Positions 34,162 through 46,135 are shown, counted from the stretch's first letter. The stretch: 64,000 nucleotides of DNA from Liolophura sinensis (GCF_032854445.1 NC_088301.1:25528402-25592401); one strand, 5' to 3'. Program-made: numbers and translations. Notes: generated by a model from the letters alone, not told the origin.

Positions 34162-34316
34162 CCGGCCGTGCGTGGGAAGGTCTCTCAGCAACCTGCGGAT
34201 GGTTGTGGGTTTCCCCTGGGCTCTGCCCGATTTCCTCCCACCATAATGCTGGCCACCGTCGTATAAGTGAAATATTCTTGAGTACGGCGTAAAACACCAA
34301 TTAAATAAATAAATAA
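34162..34316 (+). repeat. SINE, (AAAT)-tail family, 5'-truncated
   Basis: Starts within the element (CCGGCCGTGCGTGGGAAGGT) and ends in AAATAAAT. Flanked by a perfect 11-bp duplication ATATTCATTCA at 34151-34161 and 34317-34327, so insertion was recent relative to other copies. Confidence 0.92.
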
Positions 34317-34329
34317 ATATTCATTCATA

Positions 34330-36060
34330 TTTATTGCGCAAACAAATTTGGTCCTCGATCAAACTATGCAAATATCACAAACTGGTTTATTTGTTCCAAA
34401 GCATATGGCCTTTTTTACTTCACTGATCTCCAGTATGCATGCAAAATAGGGGAGCTTTGAGTTTGAACTCTTCTGTCGCTAAAGGTAAAAAAAATTATTC
34501 TGTATCATGTTGCACAACATGAAGAGTTCCACCTTGAAACACCCTTATTCATTGACTGAGATGTACCGACACCACAATCCTAAGCCTTCACTAAATTTCT
34601 TAGGCAAGAATATTTTCAGTATTATTCTTTTATCATTATCAGCATATTACAATACAATACCAATACAAGAGGTAGTGAAGATATATTTTTGTGAAAGTGT
34701 AAGAAAAAAAATATATAATAATAATCTTAAAGCATGTACAATGTTCTGATTCCTAGACAAGTGTGTTTCAAACAAATGACACCAGAAAATAAGTTTATTT
34801 GCATACGTGAATAGTATTTGCTGTTTATTCAAGACTGTTTAATATTTACATCAGTTTGGAGACATGTTTCTTCATTGATTCTGGTTTTCATGCGAGTCTT
34901 GATCTCTAAAAGCTATGCTGCAAAATCAAGGATATTTCTTTAGGTTTAGACACAAATTCAAGCTTTTACACTCACCTCTGTGAACACACAAAGAATCCTT
35001 TATTTTTCAGTGAAAAATTCTATATTTACAATTTACTGATAAATAAACCCATTTCCCTCAGTCAAAATGAATTTGACTTACTTTCTTAAAGTTGAACTGC
35101 TGATATTTTCATTGTTCCTCGCTTGTGTGCTTGAGGAATAACAACACCATCTGAAACATGGCTTTCATCTAGCAATGATATTGTAACAGGCCATTCTGAA
35201 TGCTGGCACATAAATACAGTGCAGCCTCACTAAACCATTTCAAAGACAACCCACAGGACACCTGACAGACACAGCATACAGACACCAGGATGACCAGTGT
35301 CTGTGTGACAGACCAGTCAAGTGCTAATATAATTAATAATTATATAATAATAATGATAATATAATAATAACCTAATAGTGCTGTTTCACTAAATCATTTC
35401 AAAGACAATAAACATGACGCCCCATGGACACGGTTATACACATACCAGGATCACCAGTGCCTTGGTGCAGCAGCTGCATGTAGGCCAATTTTGTTCCTGA
35501 AATTTTTATAGGGCTGCTTTGCTTCAGCATAATTTTGAAGACAATAAACGTGACGCCTGGCAGACACGGTAACTGGACACTGGACTGACCAGTACTTGTC
35601 TATGCCATTCTGTAGAAGAGAATGCTAAATTTAAATCCTCGGACATGACCCAATCTGGGATCAAAGCTGGGTCACATGCTTCCATGAAAACAGATTAACT
35701 GTTTAATGCCATAACCAAGAATTTTTGTTTATACAGTGGCAGGTAGTTTTATGGGTGGAGGAAAACAAAGTGCCTGAGGTAAACCACCAACCTTTGGCAA
35801 CTGACTGAGAACCTATTTATTTATTTCATTGGTGGATGTATATGATATGTGTAAGACTTGCATGCCATATTGAAAGAAGACAAATGGCCTGCAACGAATG
35901 CAAGACTATATGCAAATATCCCCTACAAGCACTGTTTAACACCTACTGCATGTACCATCAATAACCCTACCGACGATGAGCTCTGAGGAATCAACAGATT
36001 GCCTCTCCCGAGTCTTGGATTGAACCCTCGCCTTGTGGTTAGAAATCCCGTGCCTTAATA
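34330..36060. other. Intergenic, no gene seen
   Basis: Between the 3' ends of Dab and calreticulin, which are convergent. It contains the second copy of a dispersed segment at 34447-34512, (ATAAT)n-like AT-rich sequence near 35328-35370, and diverged repeats with similar wording near 35385-35600 (CATTTCAAAGACAATAAACA, TTTTGAAGACAATAAACGTG). Confidence 0.6.
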
Positions 36061-36325
36061 CATTTATTTGATTGTGGTTTTGATTTTTCACTTATGGCGG
36101 TTAGCATTATGGTGGGTGGAAACCAGCGTTATGGTGGGTGGAAACCGGGCACAGCCCGGGGGGAAACCCACGACCATCCGCAGGTTGCTGGCAGACCTTC
36201 CCACGTATGGCCGGAGAGGAAGCCAGCATGAGCTGGGCTTGAACTCACAGCGACCGCATTGGTGAGAGACTCCTGGGTCATTACACTGCCCTAGCGCGCT
36301 ACCCAACTGAGCCACAGAGGCCCCT
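36060..36325 (-). repeat. SINE, (AAAT)-tail family, near full length
   Basis: On the minus strand: GGGGCCTCTGTGGCTCAGTT (A-box region), GCGGTCGCTGTGAGTTCAAG (B-box), GCTCATGCTGGCTTCCTCTC, GCGGATGGTCGTGGGTTTCC. A GGTGGGTGGAAACC block is duplicated inside. The tail is degraded; no clear target duplication. Confidence 0.88.
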
Positions 36326-36508
36326 ACTGCTACAGAGAAAAAACAGTAACTGAAGGGTTTGTGTTGCAGTAATATTGATGTGAAGGCGAACCAGTAACTG
36401 GTGTGTAACCATGTTGTTAACTGGACTTTGGTTATTGGTACCAAACCAATCACATCAAACTTTTCATAACAGAAACAGGACACCAGTCATATACTATCTT
36501 TAGGACGA

Positions 36509-36514
36509 TTTATT
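36509..36514 (-). terminator. CALR: Calreticulin poly(A) signal AATAAA
   Basis: TTTATT on the plus strand, AATAAA read on the minus strand, about 540 bases after the calreticulin stop. Implies a 3' UTR of roughly 36490-37054. Confidence 0.6.
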
Positions 36515-37054
36515 AGCTATCTACCAAGACTGGTAGAAACCAGAGAATCTGCTGTACAAATCACGTTTTTTGGCCTTTCATACACTTCTCATTCAAATAT
36601 ACATCATTAACATCCGATTAAACACAGCAACAAACAGTGGTTTACTTTGTACAAAAATGGTTGCATAAATAAAATCTACTCCCACGCGTCACAGAGGAAC
36701 AAAAAAGAAGAAAAAAAAAAAAACACACACAGGAAAAAACCCAGAGCCAAACTGAATACCAGTTCATGGATAACTGGTACCATATGACAGGAAATACATA
36801 GACTTTTAGTTTCTACGAAGGACCAAATGCAAGTCTGATGATTTAGCATGGATGATTCCTTTACATTTGTGGTTACATGATATATTTTTTTCTCCCCCGA
36901 CAGCCTCCTTAACTTTTGTGAGCCACTGAATTTGCCTGAGCTTTGTATACATAGTGGTCACCTGTCAGAAAAAGGCCTGACCTCGCACATTCCCCCATCC
37001 CTGGTAATGAAGTCAAATGGAATACAATTGATGAATCATGGGCGTTGATGTCCT

Positions 37055-37075
37055 CTACAACTCATCGCGTAAACT
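37055..37075 (-). CDS. CALR: Calreticulin exon 11, RDEL terminus
   Basis: The acceptor is GTTTCAG. It encodes SLRDEL followed by TAG. It is the shortest exon and carries only the ER-retrieval tail. Confidence 0.9.
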   Translation of the reverse strand, partial: SLRDEL

Positions 37076-40000
37076 CTGAAACAAAAAGGGGGGAAAAATT
37101 AGATAAAAGACAATATGCAATAAGAGCAATGATTTTAAAATGCAAGATGTGAAATACAAAACATGTGCTGAAAGTGAACAATTACAGAGGAAAGACCAGA
37201 AGTGATAAAGTCTACCCTCGATTTGAGGTTGACAGGATGCACAAGTGAAGTATAGCAAGAGTAAAACTTGATGTATTACCCTGAAAACTTCTGATGAATG
37301 TTACATGACCTTAGATAGCATCAATAACTCACATCTGTATCTGAGTCAGCATCCTCCTCTTTGTCGTCCTCCTTATCTTCATCGTCAACATCATCCTCAT
37401 CCTCTTCATCGGCATCCTCCTTCTTAGCATCTGATAACACAATGTTAAGGTTAGGTTGTTTTCTTCATATTTTGTGGTTTGTCGTACGATTACCACAATA
37501 TAATCAACTTCATCAGGTGTGGGAAGATGGGTGTCCCAGTGATTAGATTAAAAACACAATCTAACTGGGCAGCCTGGACCAATGAACAAACTGTATCAAG
37601 CATAGTTTAGCAAGGTCATATCCATCCATTCCTACTTCAAACTTCCGAATTTCTTCTTTGGAGTGAAATTTTTGTTTCTCGTTTTTTTTGGAATACTTGC
37701 ACGCAACAGAAATCGGGGGTATAAAAGCAGCAAGATCAGTTATGTAGAAACAACATCACAAACATCAGAGGCCTGGACACTATAAAATCTACTCTTCATC
37801 ACATCTTGCTGCAACTATACTTAGCCTGTGACTTAGTACTGAATAACACATTACACAGCATGCTTGGTGACACACTTGTCTCCCCTGACAAGAGTTACCT
37901 ACCTTCTTCCTCTTTACGTTTCTTTTCTTCCTCCTCTCTCTGCTTCCTTTCTATTTCATCCTGTTCATCTTTCATTTTCTTCTCAGCATCCTTAAATTAT
38001 ATAACACCACATGCATATTTCAATCAAATGCCTTTTGCGGTCATGTATAATAGGTCTATCCTGTCTCTTAAACCATAAGAATTTCTTGCATGAAACCCAG
38101 ATTATCACTTTTACATTGGGAGAAAAAAAAAAATTTTTTTTAAAAATATATAGCCATATCAAATAACTCAAACTTTGTAAATTCTGCAACTTTCATAACT
38201 TCCTTTACAGATACACCGCTATGTTTATGAATGAATGGCGATGGCATATGTCGGCAAATACTGCAATCATATCATGACGAGACCGTTACACAATTTGCCC
38301 TTATATCTGATGCATACAGAAAAGAAGATACAACGAACCTAAAAATAACAATGAGAATCTAACATGTTGTACATCTTGTTTAATTCAAAACAATACCTTT
38401 GTTTTTCCCCAGGTTTCCTTGCCAATTTCTTCAGCTTTGCCTTCATCGTCTGTGATCAGGATGTTATCAAAAATTGTTCCCGATTTCACCTGCGAACAAA
38501 CGAAACATTTGATAAGCAACACTGAACTCTTTTTAAATCAGAAAATCTTTCCACAAGTCTTTTAAGATAAAATGATCAAATGGGAAGTCAGCCATCCAGT
38601 GGACTTTTCAATAACTAACCATCTGGCAGCATAAACTGTAGTACAGAGGGGTGATAAGTCGCTGAAAAATCACCTGACAGAAGCGATTACATCACATAAC
38701 CAATTCACCGAATTTTTCAACTGATCCATCCCTCTGTGCTACAGTAAGGTGAAAAGTTGGAGAGAAAAAATCCATGAAACCATAGATAACTTACATTTTG
38801 TAAGTTTGATGAAGCGATGATTTTTATGGAGGGACTAAGTTTTGAGAATGGAACATTACCTGCCAGAGATCAAATCCGATAGCAGCAATGTCATCATATT
38901 TGTAAAGATTGGCATCGGCTTCATACTCCGGGTTATCAATTTCTGGGTGAACCCATTTGCCTTTGTAGTCTGGGTTGTCAATCTGTTTTGGTTTCCATTC
39001 TCCCTGTAACACAAAGTCAACAACAGACATAAAAAAATTTATTCATTTCATAACTGTGCGCCAAGTTTTCATAACACGAGGGTAAATTTCAACTATCAAA
39101 AAAAGTCATGAAATCGCATACTGATACTGATGTAGATTCTGTCACTGAATTTTAAAACTTTTAAGATTAAGACTCCTGCACTGTGTGTAAGGAAAGTAAA
39201 TTACTGTTTAATCCAAAACAAGTCAGTACAATGGTAAAACTCATGGAATGATAAACAACGTTTTAAAACTGTTACCCGAGTGAAAGGTACTTAAGTTTAA
39301 ACATTCTTTACACATAAATTGATGACATCTGAAAGTCCCATCACACTTCACATCTCGGCAGTGTCATGACAATGTCAAAAAGCAATGTTACTCCCACCAC
39401 ACCCCAGAAAATCAAACACTAAACCCACGTTTCCATTAACACAAAACTATTGATAAAAGTCACAGCAATTATACCTTGTAGTCTGGGTTGTCAATCATTG
39501 GGGGCTCCCATTCTCCATCCATCTCATCATCCCAGTCATCAGGCTTCTTGGCATCAGGGTCAGGGATGTGCTCGGGCTTGTCCCAGTCCTCGGGTTTGGT
39601 GTCATCAGGATCATCGATCTTCTCACGCTCATCCCAGTCATCAGGCTTCTTTGCTTCAGGATCCTACAAAACATGAAGTTAAATTATGTTACAAGTCCTC
39701 AGGTTTGGTCATTTCAGGATTCATATAAAGTGAAATTTGTCATCAGATTTTCTTGCTTCAGGGACCTGCCTGATAAAGGAAATTTTGTTTAAAAATCTAC
39801 ATTTGGTAGTAGCATGACTGTACATACAAAGTCACAACCTGTTTACCTGCGCTTAATCCTTTGTTTGCATGACAAGTCTAGTTCTAACAGTTGATTTAAC
39901 GTCACAGTGAAACCAAAAATCAGACAGATCCCAGTTCCTTTAGTATTTGTCCAATCTTCAGGAATTAACCTGTTAACTTACCTTAATTTTCTTTGGTGGC

Positions 40001-43000
40001 AAGAAATCCCAGTCAGCTTCTAACTCTCCACTCTCTACTTTTTCATTATCAATTTTAACTTCGTATGTGTTGTCTGGCCGCACAATCAGTGTGTACAAGT
40101 GAGTGAAAACGTCGTCCTGTGAACAAAACAATCTCAATGTTACTGCAAAAATTAACAATACGATAAACCAGTGATAGACAGGGTTGTGGATTGCAGATTA
40201 AAATCTGTGTCATTATCAAACAAGATGTACTAAAGTTCAGAGCTTATTCTGGATCCTGTCTAAGCGCCTAAAACAGTGTACACGATCCAGGAAACATTGA
40301 AGTGTTATCTTGAATAATCTCTTATATCTTCTCAAATTCTGCAGAAGACAAAAAGTAATACTTACTTTACATCTGATCTCCTTTTTGGTCAAAAGATTTT
40401 TCCCTTTGTAATTGAAAATGACATGAACTTTTTTGGTTCCTGGTCCACAGATGTCTGGCCCTGTTAAAGTAGCAAAGAAAAAATATAGATCACATGATGA
40501 AACAGATATCTCCAGCTCTTTGACAGATTTTTCCAACAATCAGTTCAATGTGTAAGAAGTGTTCAAAAGTAAACGTTCGTTATTCCTTGTACCGAAACCT
40601 AAAACATGGCAGCACAAAAAAACAAAAATAATTTTTTTTATATTTACTCATAACATATAGGATTATTTTTCTTTTTCTTGACTGTTACTCACCGAACATA
40701 ATTAAATATGGAGTGTCTCCATGCATATTTTTCTGGTCCAATTCACTGTTGAATAGTTTAGCATATCCACCGCCGCAGTCAATATTCTGTTCATGTTTGA
40801 CTGTAAACTGGAGCACTAATGTTTTATCTTTGTTGCTAAAGGAATCAAATTTGGATGAAATCCCGTAAAACCTGGCATCTTGAGAAGTCTGTATGCCTGT
40901 AAAAAAGAAAATGAAATTTGTCAGCCACGTTTTGGACAGAAGCCGTTTACTGCAAAACACCCACATCATCAGAATTATATTCATGCCACAAGAAAGTAGT
41001 TTAGTACACTTTGTTGAATATTTACACTTATGAAGTCAATATATTGCTATTTCAGGATGTTCAAGTTCATTTGATTTTCACAGTGCTAGAAGAAAGAGCA
41101 AGAGACCACTTTTGGCATAAAAATAAACACCTAAATATTTCAAAATGAAAAAGTTTCACTGATGTGAAAATAGTTAGATTTTTGAGTAGGGGAAAACAGT
41201 TTGATTGAGAAAAATACTGCCATATGTGCCAGTTACATTCTCTGATGTACTGTCCCAAGCACTTCCTTCATAATTTCAAAACTTGGTCGCACATGTTCCA
41301 TATTTTTTGGCGAAGATTCCTAAAGACTTACCCTTGTCCTTTTCGGGATCTCCGTAGAATTTGCCAGCCGTGTATTTGAATTTTCCCTGTTCACTTCCTT
41401 TATAAGTGGATTCCACCCATCTGCTCTCCCAACCATCTGTCAACAGAAAAAAAAAAAACAGCAATCAGCAGCCGCATAAGACAAGACATAAAGACTAATG
41501 CTTAAACAAAAGTTCCCAGTTTGTAAGTTGTGAAAAGCTGCTGATAAGCCACTCATGGTAGAGCGCACAACTGACAGTACCATTAGGTTTGATGTTGATA
41601 ACGCCTTAGGATCATTCCTTTTTACGACTCTCCAAGGGAAGCAGATATCAAAATACAGTGCAAACATGAAAAACTATTTACTGTATTTTTTTTTTTCATT
41701 TTAAAGTGATATAACTCTTTTTCAACAGAATCTGAAGGTAGAGATACATAGTGAGCAAATGTTATGACTCTTAAACGTAAGTAAGCAGTCCTGTAGACAT
41801 ACTTAAGTTAAAAGGCATATTCACCCATACCTTAACACAAGTAGCTAAGCCCCTTATTGAAAGTGCATAAAATTTAAGAAACCATTTACTATTAAAAAGC
41901 AGTAAATTTTGGGGCATTTTGTGTTGTGTAATAAGTATGGAAGTTATGAACACAGCACAAGAAATGGAGAATTCTAATAGGAATGATCATTTTAATTGTA
42001 ACTCTATTCAATACCCATACTCCACATCACCTCAGACTAGAGTAAAATTCTTTTAAAATGTTTTGTTTTTCTACAAGGTGTTGCTAAAATGATCTGTTAA
42101 GTCTCAAAAAGCTTACAGCTGCTAACCACTAGGAAATAACCCTACCTCCCAAATGATAAACCGGTTAGCAATGTGAATGCCTTGCTATTTTGGTCTTCAT
42201 TAATGATGTGCATTTAGCTGCACTAGTGCAGGTTTAGACAAAATCAGAACAATGCCATCTGTGTGGTTAAATTATACAGAGGTACAATTAATGATTATCT
42301 GTTTTCTGCTACAGGTGACAGATGGCTTACATAGGTTAACTATCATTTGCTCCATTCAAAGAGTGGGATTTTAAAAGTTGAGGTTGCTATCACAAGGTAA
42401 AGTGACATTGATTCATTGAAGAACCAGCTTTTCACAATAACCATCTGAGAAGGGGCTCATTGACTAACAAAAGGGCAACCCAGACCCAGTCTTTGAAAGT
42501 GCTCTCAGGGTTTCACGCCAAAGTAAAAAAAATTAACTGTTTTATGATCATGCATGATTGAGGATTTGAGACAGACAACTGTGTGTTAGATAGGCCTCAC
42601 ATCCATGGGAATCTAGCTGCTGGTAAGCCTATTGAGTCCAGAGGAAGATCAAAAGAAGAGGAGGGCAAAATTTGATCAGCCAACTGAGCCACACCATCTG
42701 TAACATGTGCAGACTACTCTACTCTAAACAGAGTGTCTGCCTAATGAAGTGGGGTGGGGGTGGGGGTGGGGGTGGGGCGATTTTGCAATGCATGATTAAT
42801 CATGGGACACATCTGGATCTTAATTAGAGCTCCATATTCACTGGCTAATTATAGACTAAATTACAAATTAAACCAATGATGACTGCATGATGTTCTCTAC
42901 ATTTTGACCCAATGGTGATCAAAATGAACATTTAACACTCTGCATGAAACAAGAATAGGATCAAATTAATTTCTGCCAAGGCTAAACTGAACTGTTGCCT

Positions 43001-43562
43001 GACTATGGCATGGGGCTTCAACAGCTAAGTCATGCTGTTGATATAAAGGTGGTCTTCATTTCTAATACTGATTTACTCAAACTCTATCGTTTTTGAGAAT
43101 GACTTTTCCAGCTTGAGATATGTAAATGTTGATCAAGGTTTCAAATGCCTTGTTACCTTTTCACTTAACAACCTAAGTCGATACCAACGGCCACGCTGGC
43201 TGAGATCTATGCAAGGGAGTGGGCTTGAAGTTACATTTACGACAAGTATTTTAGACTGAATAATTTGCTGATTGCAGTACACAGTTAACACTTTATGCTG
43301 GATGATTCTCAAATTATAAACCTCTTCACAAATTTCGCCTAAAAAATGCAAACATTCATGGGCAATCTGCACCTATTACCAGAAGGCACCACGCCTCTTT
43401 TTCCACGTTCCAACAAGCCACATCTTGTGATAAAAGAATTTAATTTTACACAGAAATTTTTAACACCAATGCACAAATCTTACCATCGAAGGGTTCCTGG
43501 AAATATATTTTTGGATCAGCAGCTGCAAGAGCCACAAAACAGGCTAAGACTAGGTGACGCAT
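37055..43562 (-). CDS. CALR: Calreticulin, ER Ca2+-binding lectin chaperone, spliced
   Basis: Luminal ER chaperone that binds monoglucosylated glycoproteins and buffers calcium (family knowledge). Eleven coding exons, in transcript order: 43562-43484, 41436-41332, 40896-40693, 40460-40366, 40116-39982, 39663-39475, 39003-38860, 38489-38397, 37990-37903, 37430-37333, 37075-37055, totalling 416 codons, the usual length. Signal peptide [15 protein letters not shown]. The N-domain carries the signature [16 protein letters not shown] (about 95-110) and IMFGPDICG, including the two conserved cysteines. The P-domain (about 207-317) has three DPxxxKPxDWD repeats and three GxWxxxxIDNPxY repeats. The C-domain is Asp/Glu-rich and ends RDEL, a KDEL-type retrieval signal. 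The frame is open upstream of the start; MRHLVL is chosen because it begins the signal peptide. Confidence 0.97.
37333..37430 (-). CDS. CALR: Calreticulin exon 10, acidic C-domain
   Basis: Encodes (D)[18 protein letters not shown] and further acidic residues ending DSDTD, a low-affinity, high-capacity calcium-binding region. The donor is GTGAGT. Confidence 0.92.
37903..37990 (-). CDS. CALR: Calreticulin exon 9
   Basis: Encodes [20 protein letters not shown] and a Glu/Lys-rich continuation, a charged helix at the start of the C-domain. The donor is GTAGGT; phase 1 into exon 10. Confidence 0.92.
38397..38489 (-). CDS. CALR: Calreticulin exon 8
   Basis: 31 codons, [20 protein letters not shown] through GKETWGKTK, the return to the globular lectin fold after the P-domain. 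The donor is GTATTG. Confidence 0.93.
38860..39003 (-). CDS. CALR: Calreticulin exon 7, second P-domain repeats
   Basis: 48 codons: [33 protein letters not shown], and the globular-domain segment AIGFDLWQ. The donor is GTAATG. Confidence 0.95.
39475..39663 (-). CDS. CALR: Calreticulin exon 6, P-domain proline-rich repeats
   Basis: 63 codons with [24 protein letters not shown] and [12 protein letters not shown], then [14 protein letters not shown]. This arm binds ERp57 in the family. The donor is GTATAA, weaker than consensus. Confidence 0.95.
39982..40116 (-). CDS. CALR: Calreticulin exon 5
   Basis: 45 codons, [20 protein letters not shown] and [20 protein letters not shown], lectin-domain strands ending PPKKIK. 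The donor is GTAAGT. Confidence 0.95.
40366..40460 (-). CDS. CALR: Calreticulin exon 4
   Basis: Completes the MFGPDICG signature, then [17 protein letters not shown] and EIRCK. It holds two of the cysteines. The donor is GTAAGT. Confidence 0.95.
40693..40896 (-). CDS. CALR: Calreticulin exon 3, family signature
   Basis: Encodes [20 protein letters not shown] and [16 protein letters not shown], ending YLIMFG. The donor is GTGAGT. Confidence 0.96.
41332..41436 (-). CDS. CALR: Calreticulin exon 2
   Basis: Encodes [20 protein letters not shown] and FYGDPEKDK. The acceptor is CTGTTGACAG and the donor is GTAAGT. Confidence 0.95.
41437..43483 (-). other. CALR: Calreticulin intron 1
   Basis: 2-kb intron, the longest in the gene and free of recognisable SINEs or tandem arrays, apart from the G-rich run at 42751-42777. 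Such first introns often hold control elements, but no specific one is recognised. Confidence 0.7.
42751..42777 (+). repeat. (GGGGGT)n G-rich tract, quadruplex-capable
   Basis: Five runs of four or five G separated by single T on the plus strand, which is the template strand of calreticulin intron 1. Fits the general G-quadruplex pattern. Confidence 0.85.
43484..43562 (-). CDS. CALR: Calreticulin exon 1, signal peptide
   Basis: [20 protein letters not shown] then FQEPFD and one base of the next codon. The hydrophobic core followed by small residues gives a likely cleavage after the alanine run. The donor is GTAAGA. Confidence 0.95.
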
Positions 43563-43625
43563 GATGCCGACTCTTCTTCTCCGTTCTGTGCTGGTGAAAG
43601 ACAGATTGAAAGCTGCAGCGCTTGA

Positions 43626-43631
43626 TCTATA
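43626..43631 (-). promoter_or_regulatory. CALR: Candidate TATA-like element of calreticulin
   Basis: TATAGA on the minus strand in TTTTGTATAGATC, 64 bases upstream of the start codon. It would place transcription start about 35 bases before the ATG. Confidence 0.45.
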
Positions 43632-43674
43632 CAAAACACCGGCTTCCATGTGACTTGACAGCTGGACACCTACC

Positions 43675-43689
43675 ATTGGTTCAACGTGG
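43675..43689 (-). promoter_or_regulatory. CALR: Second CCAAT / CCACG pair near the ERSE
   Basis: On the minus strand CCACG, five bases, then CCAAT. The parts are those of an ER-stress element but the order and spacing are not canonical, so it may act as a separate CCAAT box or a chance half-site. Confidence 0.4.
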
Positions 43690-43690
43690 A

Positions 43691-43709
43691 CCAATCAAAG
43701 GCCACCACG
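43691..43709 (+). promoter_or_regulatory. CALR: ER-stress response element (ERSE), CCAAT-N9-CCACG
   Basis: Exact match to the ERSE consensus CCAAT-N9-CCACG: CCAAT at 43691-43695, nine bases, CCACG at 43705-43709. It lies 129 bases upstream of the calreticulin ATG and about 60 upstream of the TATA-like site. In vertebrate ER-chaperone promoters ERSEs bind NF-Y and ATF6 and act in either orientation (established knowledge), so unfolded-protein-response control of this gene is likely. Confidence 0.8.
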
Positions 43710-43862
43710 CTGAAGCGCTCGGCATCCGCCATTTCCCGGCTGTTCTCCGAAGACACCCGAAGCATTTCCGGAAACGAACAGCAGGGAAGTGCGAAATGGC
43801 AGCTTGACAACAGACGCGGTTTTGAGTGCGATTGAAGGGACGTTTACGAAGGTGTACTAATG

Positions 43863-45960
43863 TGAGCACCCATATACATAGCAGGAGTGCTCTGCATTCC
43901 GTGCACTATTTCTGCAACAGCTTGCACACATGTGTAAAAAAAGTTGCTTAAATAAATCCTGTTCATATGCTGCCGACCACGGCATATTTTTTTGTTCAAC
44001 AACAACATGCTGGTACATGTATGCTTTTCTTACCACAGCGCACGTTTGTACATGTTCAACACTTTGTGTAATTGCTTACTGTGCTTTCCAAACAGCAAAG
44101 ATGCACATATCCTTAAACTTATTCTGTGAATTGTAATGAACTTTTGGAAACAGTTGGTACGGTAGTTCAAAGTGTGACAAGCAAGGTGAAGCCTCTCTGT
44201 TAGGGTGAATGTCAGAATTTTTTTTAGAAAAGGACTCTGAGCCCATGCAGATGGACTAGGTGCTCTAGAGGCGTACAGTTTTTTAAATTTCAAAAGCTAA
44301 TTGCCTCATTTACAATTTGATCTTTCCATCATCAGGGTTTTATATCAGTGATGACAAGTATAGGATTCTGTAGTCTGCCTACACAGCTATGCACTTTACC
44401 AGGAACGTCTAGCTTAAAAGCTGCCTCAAAGATCTGCTGATCGTAATTTTTATCTTGAATGATGTTCAACTGGATTAAGTGGTGTTCGATCACTAAAAAT
44501 GTGTACCAGATACGGGTAGTAGATTTCCAAAAGAAAAATACTTTACATTGAATTTTCATGGATGACAGCTCTGATTGTTATTGAGTTTGATGCTTATCTA
44601 TTAGCACATTTCAACATAAAAATGCATTGACTGACATTTACTTCTGATATCAATTCTTAACCGTCCAGCGCATCAGTGTCAAACTGACATCTCCAGAATA
44701 GTGACAAGCCTCCCAGAAATTAATTGCCTTTACTAACAAAATGCTGTGGCTGTTGTTAAGATTTCTGCAGAAGTCAAATACTGATTGTTGCATGCAAAAC
44801 TCATCTTCTTGACACCACAAAATGAAAATTGCATTTGCAGACTAAAACATTGCATGAGGTTAAGAATATTCCTAATATGGCAGGAAGAATTACATGTACT
44901 ACAGTTTTTAGGTTGACATCAAGCATATATTACTACAAGTACATAAATGTTGCACAGATGTAATTTATTAGTGCATTTGTTATCTCTACTTTAGAATCCA
45001 GCAGTATTCACTCAGCTGTTTTGTATTGGGTTGTTCAGGTTGACTGATCAGTGGTCTCACTTTTGCAAAGATATGTGTTTGACAAAACTAAACACTCACA
45101 GGAAATTGCTTGTGAAATGTATAGGTTACTTTCAGTCACCATATTTAACAAACCATGCCTTAAATTTTTATTTACATTATTTACACATTTATATTTTTTT
45201 TATATGTAAAATGGCTCTAAATCAATATTATTCTTTTTCAAATGCTTGTATAAATCTCATGCTTAATAGATGCACTGTATACTTTGCACTGCATCTGGTA
45301 CACGTTACATGAACTCAGTGGTACCACACTATAATTATTCCAGTTGTTTGATACAGAAATAAGGTTTAAGAGCTACAGACAAAAAAATTATAATAATGTA
45401 AGTGAAAAATTTCTGAGTATCACAATCATGTAAGTAATAGTTATAGTATGTTGCATTACCATTACAGCGTATAGCCTTCAAGGGGCAGAGTATTTTTTTT
45501 GCAGAGCAGAAAAACTCTCACATCTATAGACTTTACGAATGTGCCAGTCTGTTTTTGACATCATAGATTCACATTTGCTATCACTAAAAAATATGACTGG
45601 TTTTTTATGCCATACTCAAGAATATTTCACTTATACAACGGCAGCCAACATTATGGGGAGAGGAAACAAGGCAGAGCCCGGGGGAAATCCACAAGGCCAC
45701 GGCCATCAACAGGTCATTGCAGACAATGAGATGGGAAACTGATACATCCAACATAGCAAAATTGACAAAATTTGACATTTCAGGTTGCTAGCCTAAAAAC
45801 TTAATTTGGCACAATCCCCTTTCAAATGTACATTGCTCCCATCGGTAATTTCATGTAATAATACAGTTGCATAGAGAATATTCACATTTTTTATAACCAT
45901 TTCATTGGTCAATGTGCCTCAGTCGTGTGACAAGTAAAATAAAGTTTGGAATTGATGTTT
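43863..45960. other. Intergenic, no gene seen
   Basis: Between the divergent calreticulin and C19orf44-like genes. The first ~170 bases next to calreticulin are GC-richer (promoter). One truncated SINE lies at about 45597-45725. Nothing else recognised. Confidence 0.6.
45597..45725 (-). repeat. SINE, (AAAT)-tail family, truncated
   Basis: The minus strand holds the tail block TTGAGTATGGCATAAAA and CATAATGTTGG, with a partly degraded core GGATTTCCCCCGGGCTCTGC. No clear flanking duplication. Confidence 0.8.
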
Positions 45961-46027
45961 TTTTCTTTTTGTGTCTGTTAGGATGCTGCATAATCTTCCG
46001 AAGTTATTTGCATTATCGTGTTGAATA

Positions 46028-46135
46028 ATGAAGCGCCGGGGTGGAGGATCAACAGCTGCTTTACTGCAGAGAGCATCGTCCCAGCTGAAGGGTGAGCGCG
46101 TTGTGAAAGAAGTCAATGAAGAAGATGAACTCAAT
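46028..46135 (+). CDS. C19orf44: C19orf44-like exon 1
   Basis: 36 codons, MKRRGGGSTAALLQRASSQL through NEEDELN; donor GTAAGT, phase 0. The start ATG is the first in the exon after a CTTTTTGTGTCTGTTAG acceptor at about 45980. Confidence 0.85.

Noticed and set aside
43563-46027. Bidirectional promoter shared by calreticulin and the C19orf44-like gene
   Set aside because: The starts are about 2.4 kb apart and only the calreticulin side shows promoter elements.
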